64,000 bases of DNA from Flaviramulus basaltis (GCF_900114265.1 NZ_FPKV01000003.1:558001-622000); one strand, 5' to 3'; shown: positions 1 through 9,450, counted from the first letter of the stretch. The notes: generated from the letters alone by a model not told the origin. Numbers and translations are program-made.

Positions 1-881
1 ATAATTAGTAGGCTGTTTATAGCTCTTGATTGATATATTGTAAGGATTAGTTTTCTTGATTTTAAATAGATTGCTATAATAAAACCAACAACAATATAAG
101 CTAAAGTTCTGTGAACAAATTGTACGCCACTTTTACCTTCAATAAAGTTTTTGTAAACAGGGTTTTGTTCAATATATACTGTTTCGTGTATAAATTTCCC
201 TTCGTTCATCATTGGCCAATGGTTGTGTATAAAACCAGCGTCTAAACCAGCTACAAAAGCACCGTATATAATTTGAATTATTAATAGGGCTAGTCCAAAA
301 CGGATTAAATTCCTAAAGGACTTACTAATTTCTTTTTTAGTTGGAAACATTAAATCTAATGCTACCCAAAACGTATATGCAAATGTTAAGAAGGCTGTTG
401 TTAAATGTGCAGATAGCCTGTAATGACTAACATCAGGGTTATTTACTAAACCACTTTTAACCATATACCAACCTAAAAAACCTTGAAAAGCACCAAGACA
501 TAATAATACAACTGATTTTTTAATGGTTGGTTTAGTGAGTTGTTTGGTTATTAAAAAGTATAAAAATGGTAGAAAAAAGACTAAGCCAATAAAACGACCA
601 ATAACACGGTGTAACCATTCCCAGAAGTAAATATCTTTAAAATCTTGTAAACCAAAATGGTTGTTTAGTTTTTGGTATTCGGGATATTGTTTATATAAAT
701 CAAAAGCCTGTTGCCATTCAACATCATTCATTGGTGGAATAGTTCCTGATATTAATTTATAGTTAGATATTGATAAACCTGAATGTGTAAGTCTGGTAAT
801 ACCTCCAACTATTACCATGATAAAAATAAGTAAACACCCAGTTAAGAGCCAGTAAATTACTTTTTTATTGTCCTTTTTCAT
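1..881 (-). CDS. ctaA: Heme A synthase (CtaA/Cox15 family), 3' end beyond the window
   Basis: Reading the minus strand from the ATG at 881 gives a continuous frame to the window edge (about 293 codons). It begins MKKDNKKVIYWLLTGCLLIF and contains GGITRLTHSGLSI, the WEWLHRVIGR heme-ligand motif, and later HNHWPMMNEGKFIH and GVQFVHRTLAY. These paired conserved histidines and several hydrophobic helices are typical of Cox15/CtaA, the inner-membrane enzyme that converts heme O to heme A for cytochrome oxidase. The C-terminus is off the window. The start lies 3 bases downstream of the CCA-adding enzyme stop on the same strand, so the two are probably co-transcribed. Confidence 0.9.
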   Translation of the reverse strand, partial: MKKDNKKVIYWLLTGCLLIFIMVIVGGITRLTHSGLSISNYKLISGTIPPMNDVEWQQAFDLYKQYPEYQKLNNHFGLQDFKDIYFWEWLHRVIGRFIGLVFFLPFLYFLITKQLTKPTIKKSVVLLCLGAFQGFLGWYMVKSGLVNNPDVSHYRLSAHLTTAFLTFAYTFWVALDLMFPTKKEISKSFRNLIRFGLALLIIQIIYGAFVAGLDAGFIHNHWPMMNEGKFIHETVYIEQNPVYKNFIEGKSGVQFVHRTLAYIVVGFIIAIYLKSRKLILTIYQSRAINSLLI

Positions 882-884
882 GAC

Positions 885-2303
885 TTAAATACTTTCTTTT
901 AAACCTAAACGATTGCCTTCTTTTAGCATAAGTTGTCGAGCTGCTTCATATTCATTTGGAATTTCTCCCTCTAAAATAGCTTCTTTTATAACCTCTTTTA
1001 TTCTACCAATTTCTCGTGATGGTTTAATATTGAAGGTTTTCATGATTTCTTCACCAGAAATTGGTGGTTGAAAATTGCGTATATGATCACGTTCTTCAAC
1101 TTCAATAATTTTTTCGCGAACAATTTTAAAATTGTTATGGTACTTATTGAACTTACTAGGGTTTTTAGTTGTGATATCTGCTTCACAAAGCGTCATTAAA
1201 TCATCAACATAATCACCGGCATCAAACACCAAACGCCGCACTGCAGAGTCGGTTACGATATCTTGAGCTAAAACAATAGGACGAGAACTCATAAACACCA
1301 TTTTTTGAACAAACTTCATTTTGTCATTCAAAGGCATTTTTAAACGTTTGAATAAATGAAATACCATTTTAGAACCTTCAAACTCATGGGCATGAAATGT
1401 CCAGCCTACTTTTTTGCTAAATTTTTTTGTTGGTGCTTTGCCAATATCATGCAATAAAGCAGCCCAACGCAGCCAAAGATTGTTAGTGTTTTCTGATATA
1501 TTATCAACAACTTCTAAGGTGTGATAAAAATTATCTTTGTGGCGTTGTCCTTCAACTTCATCAATACCTTTTAGAGCTGTTAATTCTGGTAAAATATAGT
1601 CTAATAAACCTGTTTTTTCTAATAACAAAAAGCCAATAGATGGTTTGCTACTTTTAAGAATTTTATTGAGTTCTGTTATTATACGTTCTTCAGTGATAAT
1701 TTTAATTCTATGACTATTTTTTGTTATAGAATTTAAAGACTCTTTTTCAATTACAAAATCTAATTGAGTTGCAAATCTAATAGCACGCATCATACGTAAT
1801 GGGTCGTCGCTGTAGGTAATATCAGGATTTAAAGGTGTACGGATTATTTTGGTTTTTAAATCTTCAACACCATTAAAAGGATCCAATAAATCACCAAAAT
1901 TAGATTCGCTTAAATTTAAAGCTAAAGCATTTATAGTGAAATCGCGTCTGTTTTGGTCATCTTGAAGTGACCCATTTTCAACTGCTGGATTTCTACTATT
2001 CTCGGTATAAGATTCTTTGCGAGCTCCAACAAATTCAATTTCAATGTCATCATAACGTAACATTGCTGTGCCGTATGTTTTAAAGACTTGAACCTTTGGT
2101 TTATTTGGAAGATTTTTAGCGACTTGTCTTGCTAGTTTAATGCCATCACCAATAGCAACAACATCAATATCTTTTGCATTGCCGCGTTTTAAAAAAAAGT
2201 CGCGAACAAAACCACCAATAACGTAGCTTTCTACCCCTAATTCGGATGTAGATTTAGAAATTATTTTAAATATGTTATGCTGAAGTGCTTCTTTGTAATT
2301 CAT
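885..2303 (-). CDS. cca: CCA tRNA nucleotidyltransferase with HD domain
   Basis: 472 residues. The N-terminal nucleotidyltransferase head has GGFVRD (about residues 30-35), the DIDVV metal-binding pair (about 45-49) and RRDFTINALALN. An HD phosphohydrolase-like domain follows, with HDIGK near residue 285. The family adds or repairs the CCA end of tRNAs, and the tRNA-Leu gene in this window indeed lacks an encoded CCA. Length and domain order match the HD-containing bacterial CCA/poly(A) polymerase family. The gene sits 17 bases downstream of tsaC on the same strand, so the two tRNA-maturation genes probably share a transcript. Sequence alone does not fully separate CCA addition from poly(A) polymerase activity. 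Confidence 0.92.
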   Translation of the reverse strand: MNYKEALQHNIFKIISKSTSELGVESYVIGGFVRDFFLKRGNAKDIDVVAIGDGIKLARQVAKNLPNKPKVQVFKTYGTAMLRYDDIEIEFVGARKESYTENSRNPAVENGSLQDDQNRRDFTINALALNLSESNFGDLLDPFNGVEDLKTKIIRTPLNPDITYSDDPLRMMRAIRFATQLDFVIEKESLNSITKNSHRIKIITEERIITELNKILKSSKPSIGFLLLEKTGLLDYILPELTALKGIDEVEGQRHKDNFYHTLEVVDNISENTNNLWLRWAALLHDIGKAPTKKFSKKVGWTFHAHEFEGSKMVFHLFKRLKMPLNDKMKFVQKMVFMSSRPIVLAQDIVTDSAVRRLVFDAGDYVDDLMTLCEADITTKNPSKFNKYHNNFKIVREKIIEVEERDHIRNFQPPISGEEIMKTFNIKPSREIGRIKEVIKEAILEGEIPNEYEAARQLMLKEGNRLGLKESI

Positions 2304-2320
2304 TAATGCTATTTGAGATT

Positions 2321-2881
2321 TTACTCTCGAATAATCTTAACAATACCATTATTACTCAATTTAATAATTGATGATGGCTTGTTGCAATTTTTTTCGTGGT
2401 GCAAATTTACAACATAGTCTACACCTTTTAAAACCTCTTTAGATATTTCTTTAAACGATTTTGGTGTGGGTTGCCCACTTATATTAGCTGAGGTAGAAAC
2501 AATGGCTCCATTAAATTTTCTTGAGAGAAAATAACAAAAATCATCATCAGGGATTCTTATGGCTATTGTACCGTCACTCGCAATTAAATTAGATGCTAAA
2601 TTTTGAGCATCGTCATATATTATGGTTGTTGGCTTATTTGTAACATCAATAATATTTAAAGCTGTTTCTGGTATTTGCTTAACGTATTTTTTTAGCATTC
2701 TATCGTCTGCAACTAAACAAATAAGCGCTTTTGAATCTACACGTTTTTTTAAATCATATACTTTTTTGACAGCTTCTGCATTATTTGCATCGCAACCAAT
2801 ACCCCAAACCGTATCTGTAGGGTAGAGTATAAGACCACCTTCTTTTAAAACTTGGAGAGCTTTGTTGATTTCCGATTGCAT
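2321..2881 (-). CDS. tsaC: Threonylcarbamoyl-AMP synthase (YrdC/Sua5 family)
   Basis: 186 residues, the short TsaC form without the extra Sua5 C-terminal domain. Visible motifs are YPTDTVWGIGCDANN near residues 20-34 and STSANISGQPTP near 129-140, both YrdC hallmarks. The enzyme makes L-threonylcarbamoyladenylate from threonine, bicarbonate and ATP for the universal t6A37 modification of ANN-decoding tRNAs in the cytoplasm. It lies directly upstream of cca on the minus strand and 22 bases downstream of glf, which ends at 2904. Confidence 0.92.
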   Translation of the reverse strand: MQSEINKALQVLKEGGLILYPTDTVWGIGCDANNAEAVKKVYDLKKRVDSKALICLVADDRMLKKYVKQIPETALNIIDVTNKPTTIIYDDAQNLASNLIASDGTIAIRIPDDDFCYFLSRKFNGAIVSTSANISGQPTPKSFKEISKEVLKGVDYVVNLHHEKNCNKPSSIIKLSNNGIVKIIRE

Positions 2882-2903
2882 GATTTCTATTTTATTAATA
2901 TTT

Positions 2904-4010
2904 TTAAGAAGAAAATTCTTGTTTTGCTTTTTGTAAGGCAGATGCTATTATTTGGTGCATATCATAATATTTGTATTCAGCTAATCTGCCACCAAAAATA
3001 ATATTATTTTCTTGTAAAGAAAGCGCTTTATATTGTTGGTATGTTGTCTGGTTTTCGTTGTTATTAATAGGGTAATAAGCTTCTTTTTCGAGAGACCATT
3101 TTTCTGGATATTCCCGAGTTATTACAGTATGTTTTTGTTTACCAAATTCAAAGTGCTTATGTTCTATTATACGAGTGTGTGCTACATTTGTATCATTGTA
3201 GTTAACAACTGCATTTCCTTGAAAGTTTTCTGATTTTAAATATTCATGTTCAAATCGTAACGAGCGATATTCTAACTGTCCATATTTATAGTTATAAAAT
3301 TCATCAATTTTTCCTGTAAAAACAATTTTATTGGCAGAATCGATTAAAGTGTTTTTATCTTTAAAGAAATCAACATTGGTTTTTACATCTATGCCTTCTA
3401 ATAATCCGTCAATAATCTTGTTATACCCTCCAATAGGAATACCTTGATAAGCGTCGTTAAAGTAATTATTGTTAAAAGTATATCTAACAGGTAATCTTTT
3501 AATAATAAAAGCAGGAAGGTTTGTTGCTTTTGTGCCCCATTGTTTTTCTGTATATTCTTTAATTAAAGCTTCATAAATGTCTTTTCCAACAAGAGAAAGT
3601 GCTTGTTCCTCTAGGTTTTGAGGAGTTTTAAATCCATATTCTTTTATTTGCTTATCTATAATCTCTTTGGCTTCATTAGGTGTTTTTATACCCCATAATT
3701 GATAGAAAGTATTCATGTTAAAAGGTAAATTATATAATTTTCCTTTAGATATTGAAAGTGGTGAGTTTATATAATTATTGAATGATGCAAATTGGTTAAC
3801 ATAATCCCAAATAGCTTTGTCGTTTGTGTGAAAAATATGGGCACCATATTTATGAACATTTATACCATCTATATTTTCACAATAAACATTACCACCAATG
3901 TGGTTTCTTTTATCAATAACTAGACATTTTTTTCCTTTTTTTGTTGCTTCATGAGCAAATACACAACCAAAAAGGCCTGCTCCAACAATTAAATAATCGT
4001 ACTTTTGCAT
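2904..4010 (-). CDS. glf: UDP-galactopyranose mutase
   Basis: 368 residues, normal length for bacterial UGM. The N-terminal FAD-binding GAGLFG (residues 10-15) is followed by RNHIGGNVYCE and YGAHIFHTND, the signature around the flavin and substrate site. YTEKQWG and the C-terminal GRLAEYKYYDM, which supplies conserved active-site arginine and tyrosines, are also present. The enzyme interconverts UDP-galactopyranose and UDP-galactofuranose. It is divergent from the glycosyltransferase at 4082, only 71 bases away, so galactofuranose is probably used by that locus. Confidence 0.95.
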   Translation of the reverse strand: MQKYDYLIVGAGLFGCVFAHEATKKGKKCLVIDKRNHIGGNVYCENIDGINVHKYGAHIFHTNDKAIWDYVNQFASFNNYINSPLSISKGKLYNLPFNMNTFYQLWGIKTPNEAKEIIDKQIKEYGFKTPQNLEEQALSLVGKDIYEALIKEYTEKQWGTKATNLPAFIIKRLPVRYTFNNNYFNDAYQGIPIGGYNKIIDGLLEGIDVKTNVDFFKDKNTLIDSANKIVFTGKIDEFYNYKYGQLEYRSLRFEHEYLKSENFQGNAVVNYNDTNVAHTRIIEHKHFEFGKQKHTVITREYPEKWSLEKEAYYPINNNENQTTYQQYKALSLQENNIIFGGRLAEYKYYDMHQIIASALQKAKQEFSS

Positions 4011-4081
4011 TGTAAAAAATGTGATTTTTTAAGCTTACAATAATATAACTTTTAATATAAACATAAAACTTTAGAATTTGA

Positions 4082-5119
4082 ATGTACTATATTTCTAAAA
4101 ACTATAAATCGGTTTTTAACGCATCTGGTAAAGCAAAAACAGATTTTGAATATGTATTAAAAGAGGTTGGTTTTAAAAATTTAGGTTTTAAACAATCAAG
4201 TATTCCTAACTCTGTTGTTGGAGCGATAAAGAATTTTATGGGGATTACAATAGCCTTAATACGCTTGCCTTTTAAATCTATATTATTCACACAATATCCA
4301 GTAAACAAATATAGAAAGTATATTGTTTCTGTCGCTCAATTAAAAAAATGCAAAACAGTAACAATAGTGCATGATGTTAGTTTTTTAAGAAAGCGTACTA
4401 AAAATAAAAATGCTGAGTTAGACAATATATGCAAATCTGATGCTGTTGTTGTGCATAACCCTACCATGAAACAATGGTTTTTAGACCAAGGTGTGAAAAT
4501 ACCTGTTATTAACTTAGAATTATTTGATTATGTAGTATTCGATAGACCTACTCAAAACGATGCTATTAAAAAAGTTGATACCTATAGCTTAGTATATGCG
4601 GGAGGTTACGGAGGTAATAAGAATAGTTATGTTTATGATGTAGATAAAGTAAAAACCAATAACTTTAATTTAAAACTTTATGGCAAGGGTTTTGATTCTG
4701 AAAAAAGAATAGTACCAGAGAAAGAATCATTAGTCTTATATGAAGGCGCATTTCCAGCCGATAAGATACCTTATAAAATTATTGGAGATTTCGGGTTAGT
4801 TTGGGATGGTAATTCCGTTGAAACTTGCAGCGGACAATATGGTGAGTATTTAAAATTTAATAATCCACACAAAACATCTTTGTATTTGTTATGTGGCTTA
4901 CCATTAATTATATGGAAAGAAGCTGCTTTAGCACCTTTTGTTCAAGAAAATAATTTAGGAATAACTATTTCTAGTCTTGAAGAACTTAATGATATTTTGG
5001 AAAAATTAGATTTTGAAGATTATAAAAAAATAAAAGAAAATGTTTTAATTTTTCAGAAAAAAGTAATGTCTGGAGAATTTGGAAAAGCAGCTATTAAAGC
5101 GGCATTAAAACATCTATAA
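4082..5119 (+). CDS. Glycosyltransferase, possible galactofuranosyltransferase
   Basis: 345 residues, no signal peptide. The N-terminus and a central TIVHDVSFLRKR segment, followed by a C-terminal CSGQYGEYLKFNNPHKTSLYLLCGLPLIIWKEAAL block, resemble GT-B sugar transferases of the WbbI (beta-1,6-galactofuranosyltransferase) type. The Galf assignment is inferred mainly from the divergent neighbour glf; the glycosyltransferase assignment comes from the C-terminal nucleotide-sugar-binding pattern. The next gene starts 6 bases after its stop, so they form an operon. It could use another sugar donor. Confidence 0.6.
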   Translation: MYYISKNYKSVFNASGKAKTDFEYVLKEVGFKNLGFKQSSIPNSVVGAIKNFMGITIALIRLPFKSILFTQYPVNKYRKYIVSVAQLKKCKTVTIVHDVSFLRKRTKNKNAELDNICKSDAVVVHNPTMKQWFLDQGVKIPVINLELFDYVVFDRPTQNDAIKKVDTYSLVYAGGYGGNKNSYVYDVDKVKTNNFNLKLYGKGFDSEKRIVPEKESLVLYEGAFPADKIPYKIIGDFGLVWDGNSVETCSGQYGEYLKFNNPHKTSLYLLCGLPLIIWKEAALAPFVQENNLGITISSLEELNDILEKLDFEDYKKIKENVLIFQKKVMSGEFGKAAIKAALKHL

Positions 5120-5125
5120 AATTAA

Positions 5126-5881
5126 ATGAAATATATTCTAGAGGAAGCATATAAATCTTATAGAGAAACAATTAAAACGTTTGTTTTAAACTTCAATACA
5201 TCTGGTGAAGATTTTATTGTAGACCAAAGAAATAGTATAAAGTTGTTTGTTTTAAGTGAAGAAACAATAAATATTAAGGCGTTTAGAATTCCAAATATTT
5301 TCAATCAATTTGCTTATAAGTTTTTAAGAAAAAGTAAGGCGCAACGTTCTTATGAATACGCAAATAGACTTATTAAATTGGATATTGGTACACCAAAACC
5401 AATAGCGTATTTTGAGTTTACTACACCATTTTTATTTAAAAAGAGCTTTTATGTTAGCGAGCATTTAAATTGTGATTTAACTTATAGAGAACTCACTAAA
5501 AATTTTAATTATCCCGATTACGATACTATACTTCGTGCATTTACACGATTTACTTACAAATTACACCAAAAAGGGATTCATTTTTTAGATCATTCCCCTG
5601 GTAATACTTTAATAAAGAAGCATGGTTCTGATTATGATTTTTATTTAGTAGACTTAAATAGAATGCATTTTGGAACAATGGATTTTGAAACAAGAATCAA
5701 GAATTTTTCTAGATTAACGATACATAAATCTATGGTTGAAGTGATGAGTGATGAGTATGCTAAATGTACTGGCGAAGATTATAATAAAATATTTGACTTA
5801 ATGTGGTATGAAACTGAAACTTTTCAAGAAAAATTCCATCGTAAAAAACGATTAAAAAAACGTTTTAAGTTCTGGAACTAA
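5126..5881 (+). CDS. Lipopolysaccharide kinase (Kdo/WaaP/InaA) family protein
   Basis: 251 residues. The kinase-like catalytic loop is DHSPGN (Asp155, Asn160) and the metal-binding motif is DLNR (Asp176), as in KdkA/WaaP-type LPS kinases. No membrane segment is obvious. Such enzymes phosphorylate Kdo or core heptose on the cytoplasmic face during LPS assembly, which fits a position among glycan-assembly genes. It is co-directional with the upstream GT (6-base gap) and ends head-on with the minus-strand GT at 5883. The exact acceptor cannot be read from the sequence. Confidence 0.78.
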   Translation: MKYILEEAYKSYRETIKTFVLNFNTSGEDFIVDQRNSIKLFVLSEETINIKAFRIPNIFNQFAYKFLRKSKAQRSYEYANRLIKLDIGTPKPIAYFEFTTPFLFKKSFYVSEHLNCDLTYRELTKNFNYPDYDTILRAFTRFTYKLHQKGIHFLDHSPGNTLIKKHGSDYDFYLVDLNRMHFGTMDFETRIKNFSRLTIHKSMVEVMSDEYAKCTGEDYNKIFDLMWYETETFQEKFHRKKRLKKRFKFWN

Positions 5882-5882
5882 A

Positions 5883-6653
5883 TTAGTTTTTGTTTTTAAT
5901 TAGTTCTCTAAGTTTTGTGTATTTTAAAAATGTAATATTTGCTGTTTGTACACAAATAACCAACCCGTTCAATCCATCCAAAAAACCTAATCTAAAAAAA
6001 TAGGACTTAATAAAAGCCCAAATAGGATTAAATACTATTTTCCAAATAGGTGCTTTTTTGCCTAATTTTAAATAAGCTTTTGCGGAAATATTTGAAAAAT
6101 GTTCAGTTTTTAAATTAAATTCAGAATAAGTCTGGTAAGTCCAATGTAAAATGTCGCCTTTTAAATAACCTGTATTTTTTCTAGTGTTATTTAAAACAAC
6201 ATTATCGTGAGGGTTCACACCTTTCCACATGGCTTTTCTTCTATCAAATACACGTAGTTTTTTATTAGGATACCAATCGGAATATTTAATCCATTGCCCA
6301 CAAAAATTATTAAATCGATTACTGTAATAGCCGTTAAAATTCCAGTTGTCTTTTAATTTAATAATAGATTTTTGAAGTGTTTCAGATAAAGCTTCATCAC
6401 CATCAAGAGATACTATAAAATCGTTACTAGCTTGATTTAAAGCAAAGTTTTTTTGTTCAATGTAACCTAAAAAGCTCTGCTCTATAAATTTAACTTGATA
6501 TTTTTGGCAAATAGCTTTGGTGTTATCAGTCGAAAATGAATCTACAACAACTATTTCATCAACAACAGGTACTAACGATTGCAGACATTTCTCAATGTTT
6601 CGTTCTTCATTATAAGTAATAATAACCCCAGATAGTTTAATCATATTCCTCAA
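5883..6653 (-). CDS. Family 2 glycosyltransferase, WaaE/KdtX-like
   Basis: 256 residues with a GT-A fold start, LSGVIITYNEERNIEKCL, then VDEIVVVDSFSTDNT and a DGDEAL catalytic metal site. The C-terminal region has VNPHDNV and a WTYQTYSEF stretch, then a hydrophobic segment near FGFL-like residues 215-235, as in WaaE/KdtX-type LPS core glucosyltransferases. It points against both neighbours: tail-to-tail with the kinase gene (1-base gap) and divergent from the GT at 6687. The start could be residue 4 (ATG at 6644) instead. A second WaaE-like gene lies at 41138. Confidence 0.8.
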   Translation of the reverse strand: MRNMIKLSGVIITYNEERNIEKCLQSLVPVVDEIVVVDSFSTDNTKAICQKYQVKFIEQSFLGYIEQKNFALNQASNDFIVSLDGDEALSETLQKSIIKLKDNWNFNGYYSNRFNNFCGQWIKYSDWYPNKKLRVFDRRKAMWKGVNPHDNVVLNNTRKNTGYLKGDILHWTYQTYSEFNLKTEHFSNISAKAYLKLGKKAPIWKIVFNPIWAFIKSYFFRLGFLDGLNGLVICVQTANITFLKYTKLRELIKNKN

Positions 6654-6686
6654 TAAGGTTGGGTAAAAATAGTTATTTTTGTTGCA

Positions 6687-7511
6687 ATGAGCACATTTAA
6701 AACGTCAGTAATTATAAGTACCTATAATCAGCCAGAATGGTTGCAAAAAGTGCTTTGGGGATATGAAGTTCAAACAGAACAAAATTTCGAAATTATTATT
6801 GCAGATGATGGCTCAACAGAAGAAACAAAGGGTGTTGTTGATGCTTTTATAGAATCTTCTTCCAAAAGCGTTATCCATATTTGGCAAGAAGATAATGGTT
6901 TTCAAAAAACTAAAATTCTTAACAAAGCTATTTTAAAGGCAACTTCAAAATACCTGATTTTTACTGATGGCGATTGTATACCAAGAAATGATTTTGTTAA
7001 AATACATTTAAATCTTCAAAAGAAAAACCATTGCTTATCTGGAGGTTATTTTAAATTGCCTAAAAATATTTCAAAAAATATAGAAATACAACATATTAAA
7101 AATCAAACGTGTTTTAATTTAGATTGGTTGTTAAATCAAGGTTTAAAGAAGACTTTTAAAGTTAATAAACTAAATTCTTTTGGTTTTAAAGCATGGTTTT
7201 TAAATAACTTTACACCAACAAAAGCTACGTTTGATGGAATGAATGTTTCTGCTTGGAAACAAGATATTATTAATGTTAATGGTTTCGATGAGCGTATGCA
7301 ATATGGAGGTGAAGACAGAGAAATTGGGGAGCGTTTAATGAATTTTGGGATAAAATTTAAACAGATTAGGTATAGTGCTATTTGTTTACATTTGTACCAT
7401 GAGCGCCCGTATAAAAATGAGCAAACATTAAAGTTTAATGAGGACATTAGAAAACAAACAAAGAAACTAAAAGTTACAACAACTGAGTTTGGAATAAAAA
7501 AGCATGCATAA
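6687..7511 (+). CDS. Family 2 glycosyltransferase, first of a tandem pair
   Basis: 274 residues. The GT-A core starts at SVIISTYNQPEWL and has IIADDGSTEET and the metal site FTDGDCIPRNDF. A galactosyltransferase-type C-terminal block NGFDERMQYGGEDREIGERL follows. It overlaps the next gene by 8 bases and the two proteins have the same length and order of motifs, so they arose by duplication. Both probably add sugars in the same LPS or O-antigen pathway. The substrate cannot be predicted. Confidence 0.82.
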   Translation: MSTFKTSVIISTYNQPEWLQKVLWGYEVQTEQNFEIIIADDGSTEETKGVVDAFIESSSKSVIHIWQEDNGFQKTKILNKAILKATSKYLIFTDGDCIPRNDFVKIHLNLQKKNHCLSGGYFKLPKNISKNIEIQHIKNQTCFNLDWLLNQGLKKTFKVNKLNSFGFKAWFLNNFTPTKATFDGMNVSAWKQDIINVNGFDERMQYGGEDREIGERLMNFGIKFKQIRYSAICLHLYHERPYKNEQTLKFNEDIRKQTKKLKVTTTEFGIKKHA

Positions 7512-8328
7512 AAAACCAGAAATATCAATAATAATAAGTACTTACAATTCTGAAGAATGGTTGGAAAAGGTGCTGTGGAGTTATGAGGCTCAAAATTTTA
7601 AAGATTTTGAAATGGTAATTGCCGATGATGGATCTAAACAACCCACTTTAGATTTAATTGATAAAATGAAGGCACAAGTACATTATCCCATAATCCATGT
7701 TTGGCATGAAGATAATGGTTTTCAAAAATCGCAAATTTTGAATAAAGCTGTAGTTGCTTGTAATTCTGATTATATTTTAATGAGTGATGGCGATTGTATA
7801 GCAAGAGAAGATTATGTACAAGTACATATTAATAACAAAGAAAAGGGGTATTTCCTTTCTGGAGGTTATTTTATGTTGCCCATGATTATTTCAGAAGTTA
7901 TTAGTAAAGAGGATATTTTATCTCAAAAATGTTTTGAAGTTAAATGGCTGAAATCGCAAGGACTTAAATCGTCTTTTAAAAACAATAAGCTAACCTCAAA
8001 AGGATTGAAAAGTAAAATTTTAAACAAAATAACACCAACTAATGCCAGCTGGAATGGACATAATGCCTCAGGATGGAAACAGGATATTCTAAAAATAAAT
8101 GGTTTTGATGAGCGTATGCAATACGGTGGGCAAGATAGGGAGCTTGGGGAACGTTTATTTAATTTAGGTATTAAATCTAAGCAAATTAGATATAGCGCTG
8201 TTTGTTTGCATTTAGACCATCCAAGAGGTTATAAAAATCAAGAATCTATAAACAAAAATTTAGCCATTAGAGCAACCACGAAAAATGAAAAACGAAAGTG
8301 GACAGATTTTGGAATTGAAAAAAAATAA
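7504..8328 (+). CDS. Family 2 glycosyltransferase, second of a tandem pair
   Basis: 274 residues, a clear paralogue of the gene at 6687. It has SIIISTYNSEEWLEKVLWSY, VIADDGSKQ, MSDGDCIAREDY and NGFDERMQYGGQDRELGERL in the same positions. The start ATG lies inside the end of the upstream gene (8-base overlap), which suggests translational coupling. It ends tail-to-tail with the GT4 gene at 8332 across a perfect bidirectional hairpin. Divergence between the copies is mainly in residues 40-75 and 120-165, which may mean different acceptors. Confidence 0.82.
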   Translation: MHKKPEISIIISTYNSEEWLEKVLWSYEAQNFKDFEMVIADDGSKQPTLDLIDKMKAQVHYPIIHVWHEDNGFQKSQILNKAVVACNSDYILMSDGDCIAREDYVQVHINNKEKGYFLSGGYFMLPMIISEVISKEDILSQKCFEVKWLKSQGLKSSFKNNKLTSKGLKSKILNKITPTNASWNGHNASGWKQDILKINGFDERMQYGGQDRELGERLFNLGIKSKQIRYSAVCLHLDHPRGYKNQESINKNLAIRATTKNEKRKWTDFGIEKK

Positions 8329-8346
8329 TTACTATTTTTTTTCAAT
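8314..8346. terminator. Bidirectional intrinsic terminator between convergent genes
   Basis: A perfect 14-bp inverted repeat (8314-8327 with 8333-8346) encloses a 5-base loop. Each arm contains A8 or T8, so either strand gives a stem followed by a U-rich end. It overlaps the ends of both convergent genes, which stop at 8328 and 8332. Confidence 0.7.
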
Positions 8347-9450
8347 AGTCTCCTTAGCTAAGTTGTAGAGTTTATTTATTTGCTTTTCTTGATGATAATT
8401 TTTTTCAATTTGCTCACGGCCATTTAAGCCTAATTCTTTAGCTTTTTCAGGATTATCACATAAGTTTATCATGTAGTTTGCCATGTCTTTAAAATTGGTT
8501 TCTTCAACTAAAAAACCTGTTTTATTATGAATAACAGCATCTTTTATGCCTCCGTGAAGCGTGCTGATAATAGGTAAACCAGTAGAGGAAGCTTCCATAA
8601 CACTAACAGGTGTTCCTTCCATATCACCGTTTTCTGCGGTTACAGAATGTTGAACAAAAGCAAGTGAGTTTTGCATTAAGTGAGCAATATCTTTTTGTTC
8701 TAAAACTCCAGGAAAATTAATAGAATTTTGTATTCCTAGCTCAGAGACTAGTGCATTGCAAGCGTCAAAAAGTCCATTTTTTTTACCTACCATAGTAAGA
8801 ATAGCTTCTGGATATTTTTTTAATACCTCGTTAAATGCTCGAATTGTATAAAGAGGTCCTTTTTTTTGGGTAAACCTCCCAACTGCAAGAAAGTTTTTTT
8901 CGCTTTTATTATAAGATTTTAGAGTGAATTTTAATGGGTTAACACCACATGGAATAACTCTAATTTTTTCTTCTATAGCTCCATTTTTAATCAAACCCTT
9001 TTTCATCTCTTCAGAAACCACAATGATATATGAAGCATAATTGAAAAGCGCTTCATATTTTTTTTTGTATTTATGAAGCGTCTTTTTATTTGTAGCATCG
9101 TGTCCGTGAAAAATAACAAGTAAAGGAATGTTTAATTTTTTACAAACTGGCATCATATGAGAAGCAGATATGCCGTAATTGGATAGAACGACGTCTATTT
9201 CATTTTCCTTTAAGTATTTTTTAACTCCGTAATTACTAAAAAAATTATTTCTCCCTACAAACGTTTTTATCAGTTTATGCAAGATCCAAAAAGGTTTTGG
9301 ACTTAATAAAGTGCCATCTTCCTTTCTTTCTGGAAATCGTCCGCTATGTATTGTGTAAACTTCTGCTAATTCTGAAAATCCAGCAATTTGGTCGCGTATA
9401 AATGTTTCAGAATAAGCATATTTTTCAGAACGAGTAATACAAATATGCAT
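8332..9450 (-). CDS. Family 4 glycosyltransferase (GT-B)
   Basis: 372 residues. The N-terminus MHICITRSEKYAYSETFIRDQI resembles colanic acid WcaL-type GTs. The C-terminal Glycos_transf_1 domain has FLAVGRFTQKKGPLYTIRAF and the E-x7-E nucleotide-sugar motif in EGTPVSVMEASSTGLPIIST. It is cytoplasmic, with no signal peptide. It is the only minus-strand gene between 6653 and dapD and shares the hairpin at 8314 with the tandem GT2 pair. Its sugar specificity is unknown. Confidence 0.85.
   Translation of the reverse strand: MHICITRSEKYAYSETFIRDQIAGFSELAEVYTIHSGRFPERKEDGTLLSPKPFWILHKLIKTFVGRNNFFSNYGVKKYLKENEIDVVLSNYGISASHMMPVCKKLNIPLLVIFHGHDATNKKTLHKYKKKYEALFNYASYIIVVSEEMKKGLIKNGAIEEKIRVIPCGVNPLKFTLKSYNKSEKNFLAVGRFTQKKGPLYTIRAFNEVLKKYPEAILTMVGKKNGLFDACNALVSELGIQNSINFPGVLEQKDIAHLMQNSLAFVQHSVTAENGDMEGTPVSVMEASSTGLPIISTLHGGIKDAVIHNKTGFLVEETNFKDMANYMINLCDNPEKAKELGLNGREQIEKNYHQEKQINKLYNLAKETIEKK

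Noticed and set aside
6687-8328. Tandem GT2 genes as a sequencing or assembly duplication.
   Set aside because: The copies differ at many positions and overlap in a way that makes sense for translation, so they are real paralogues.
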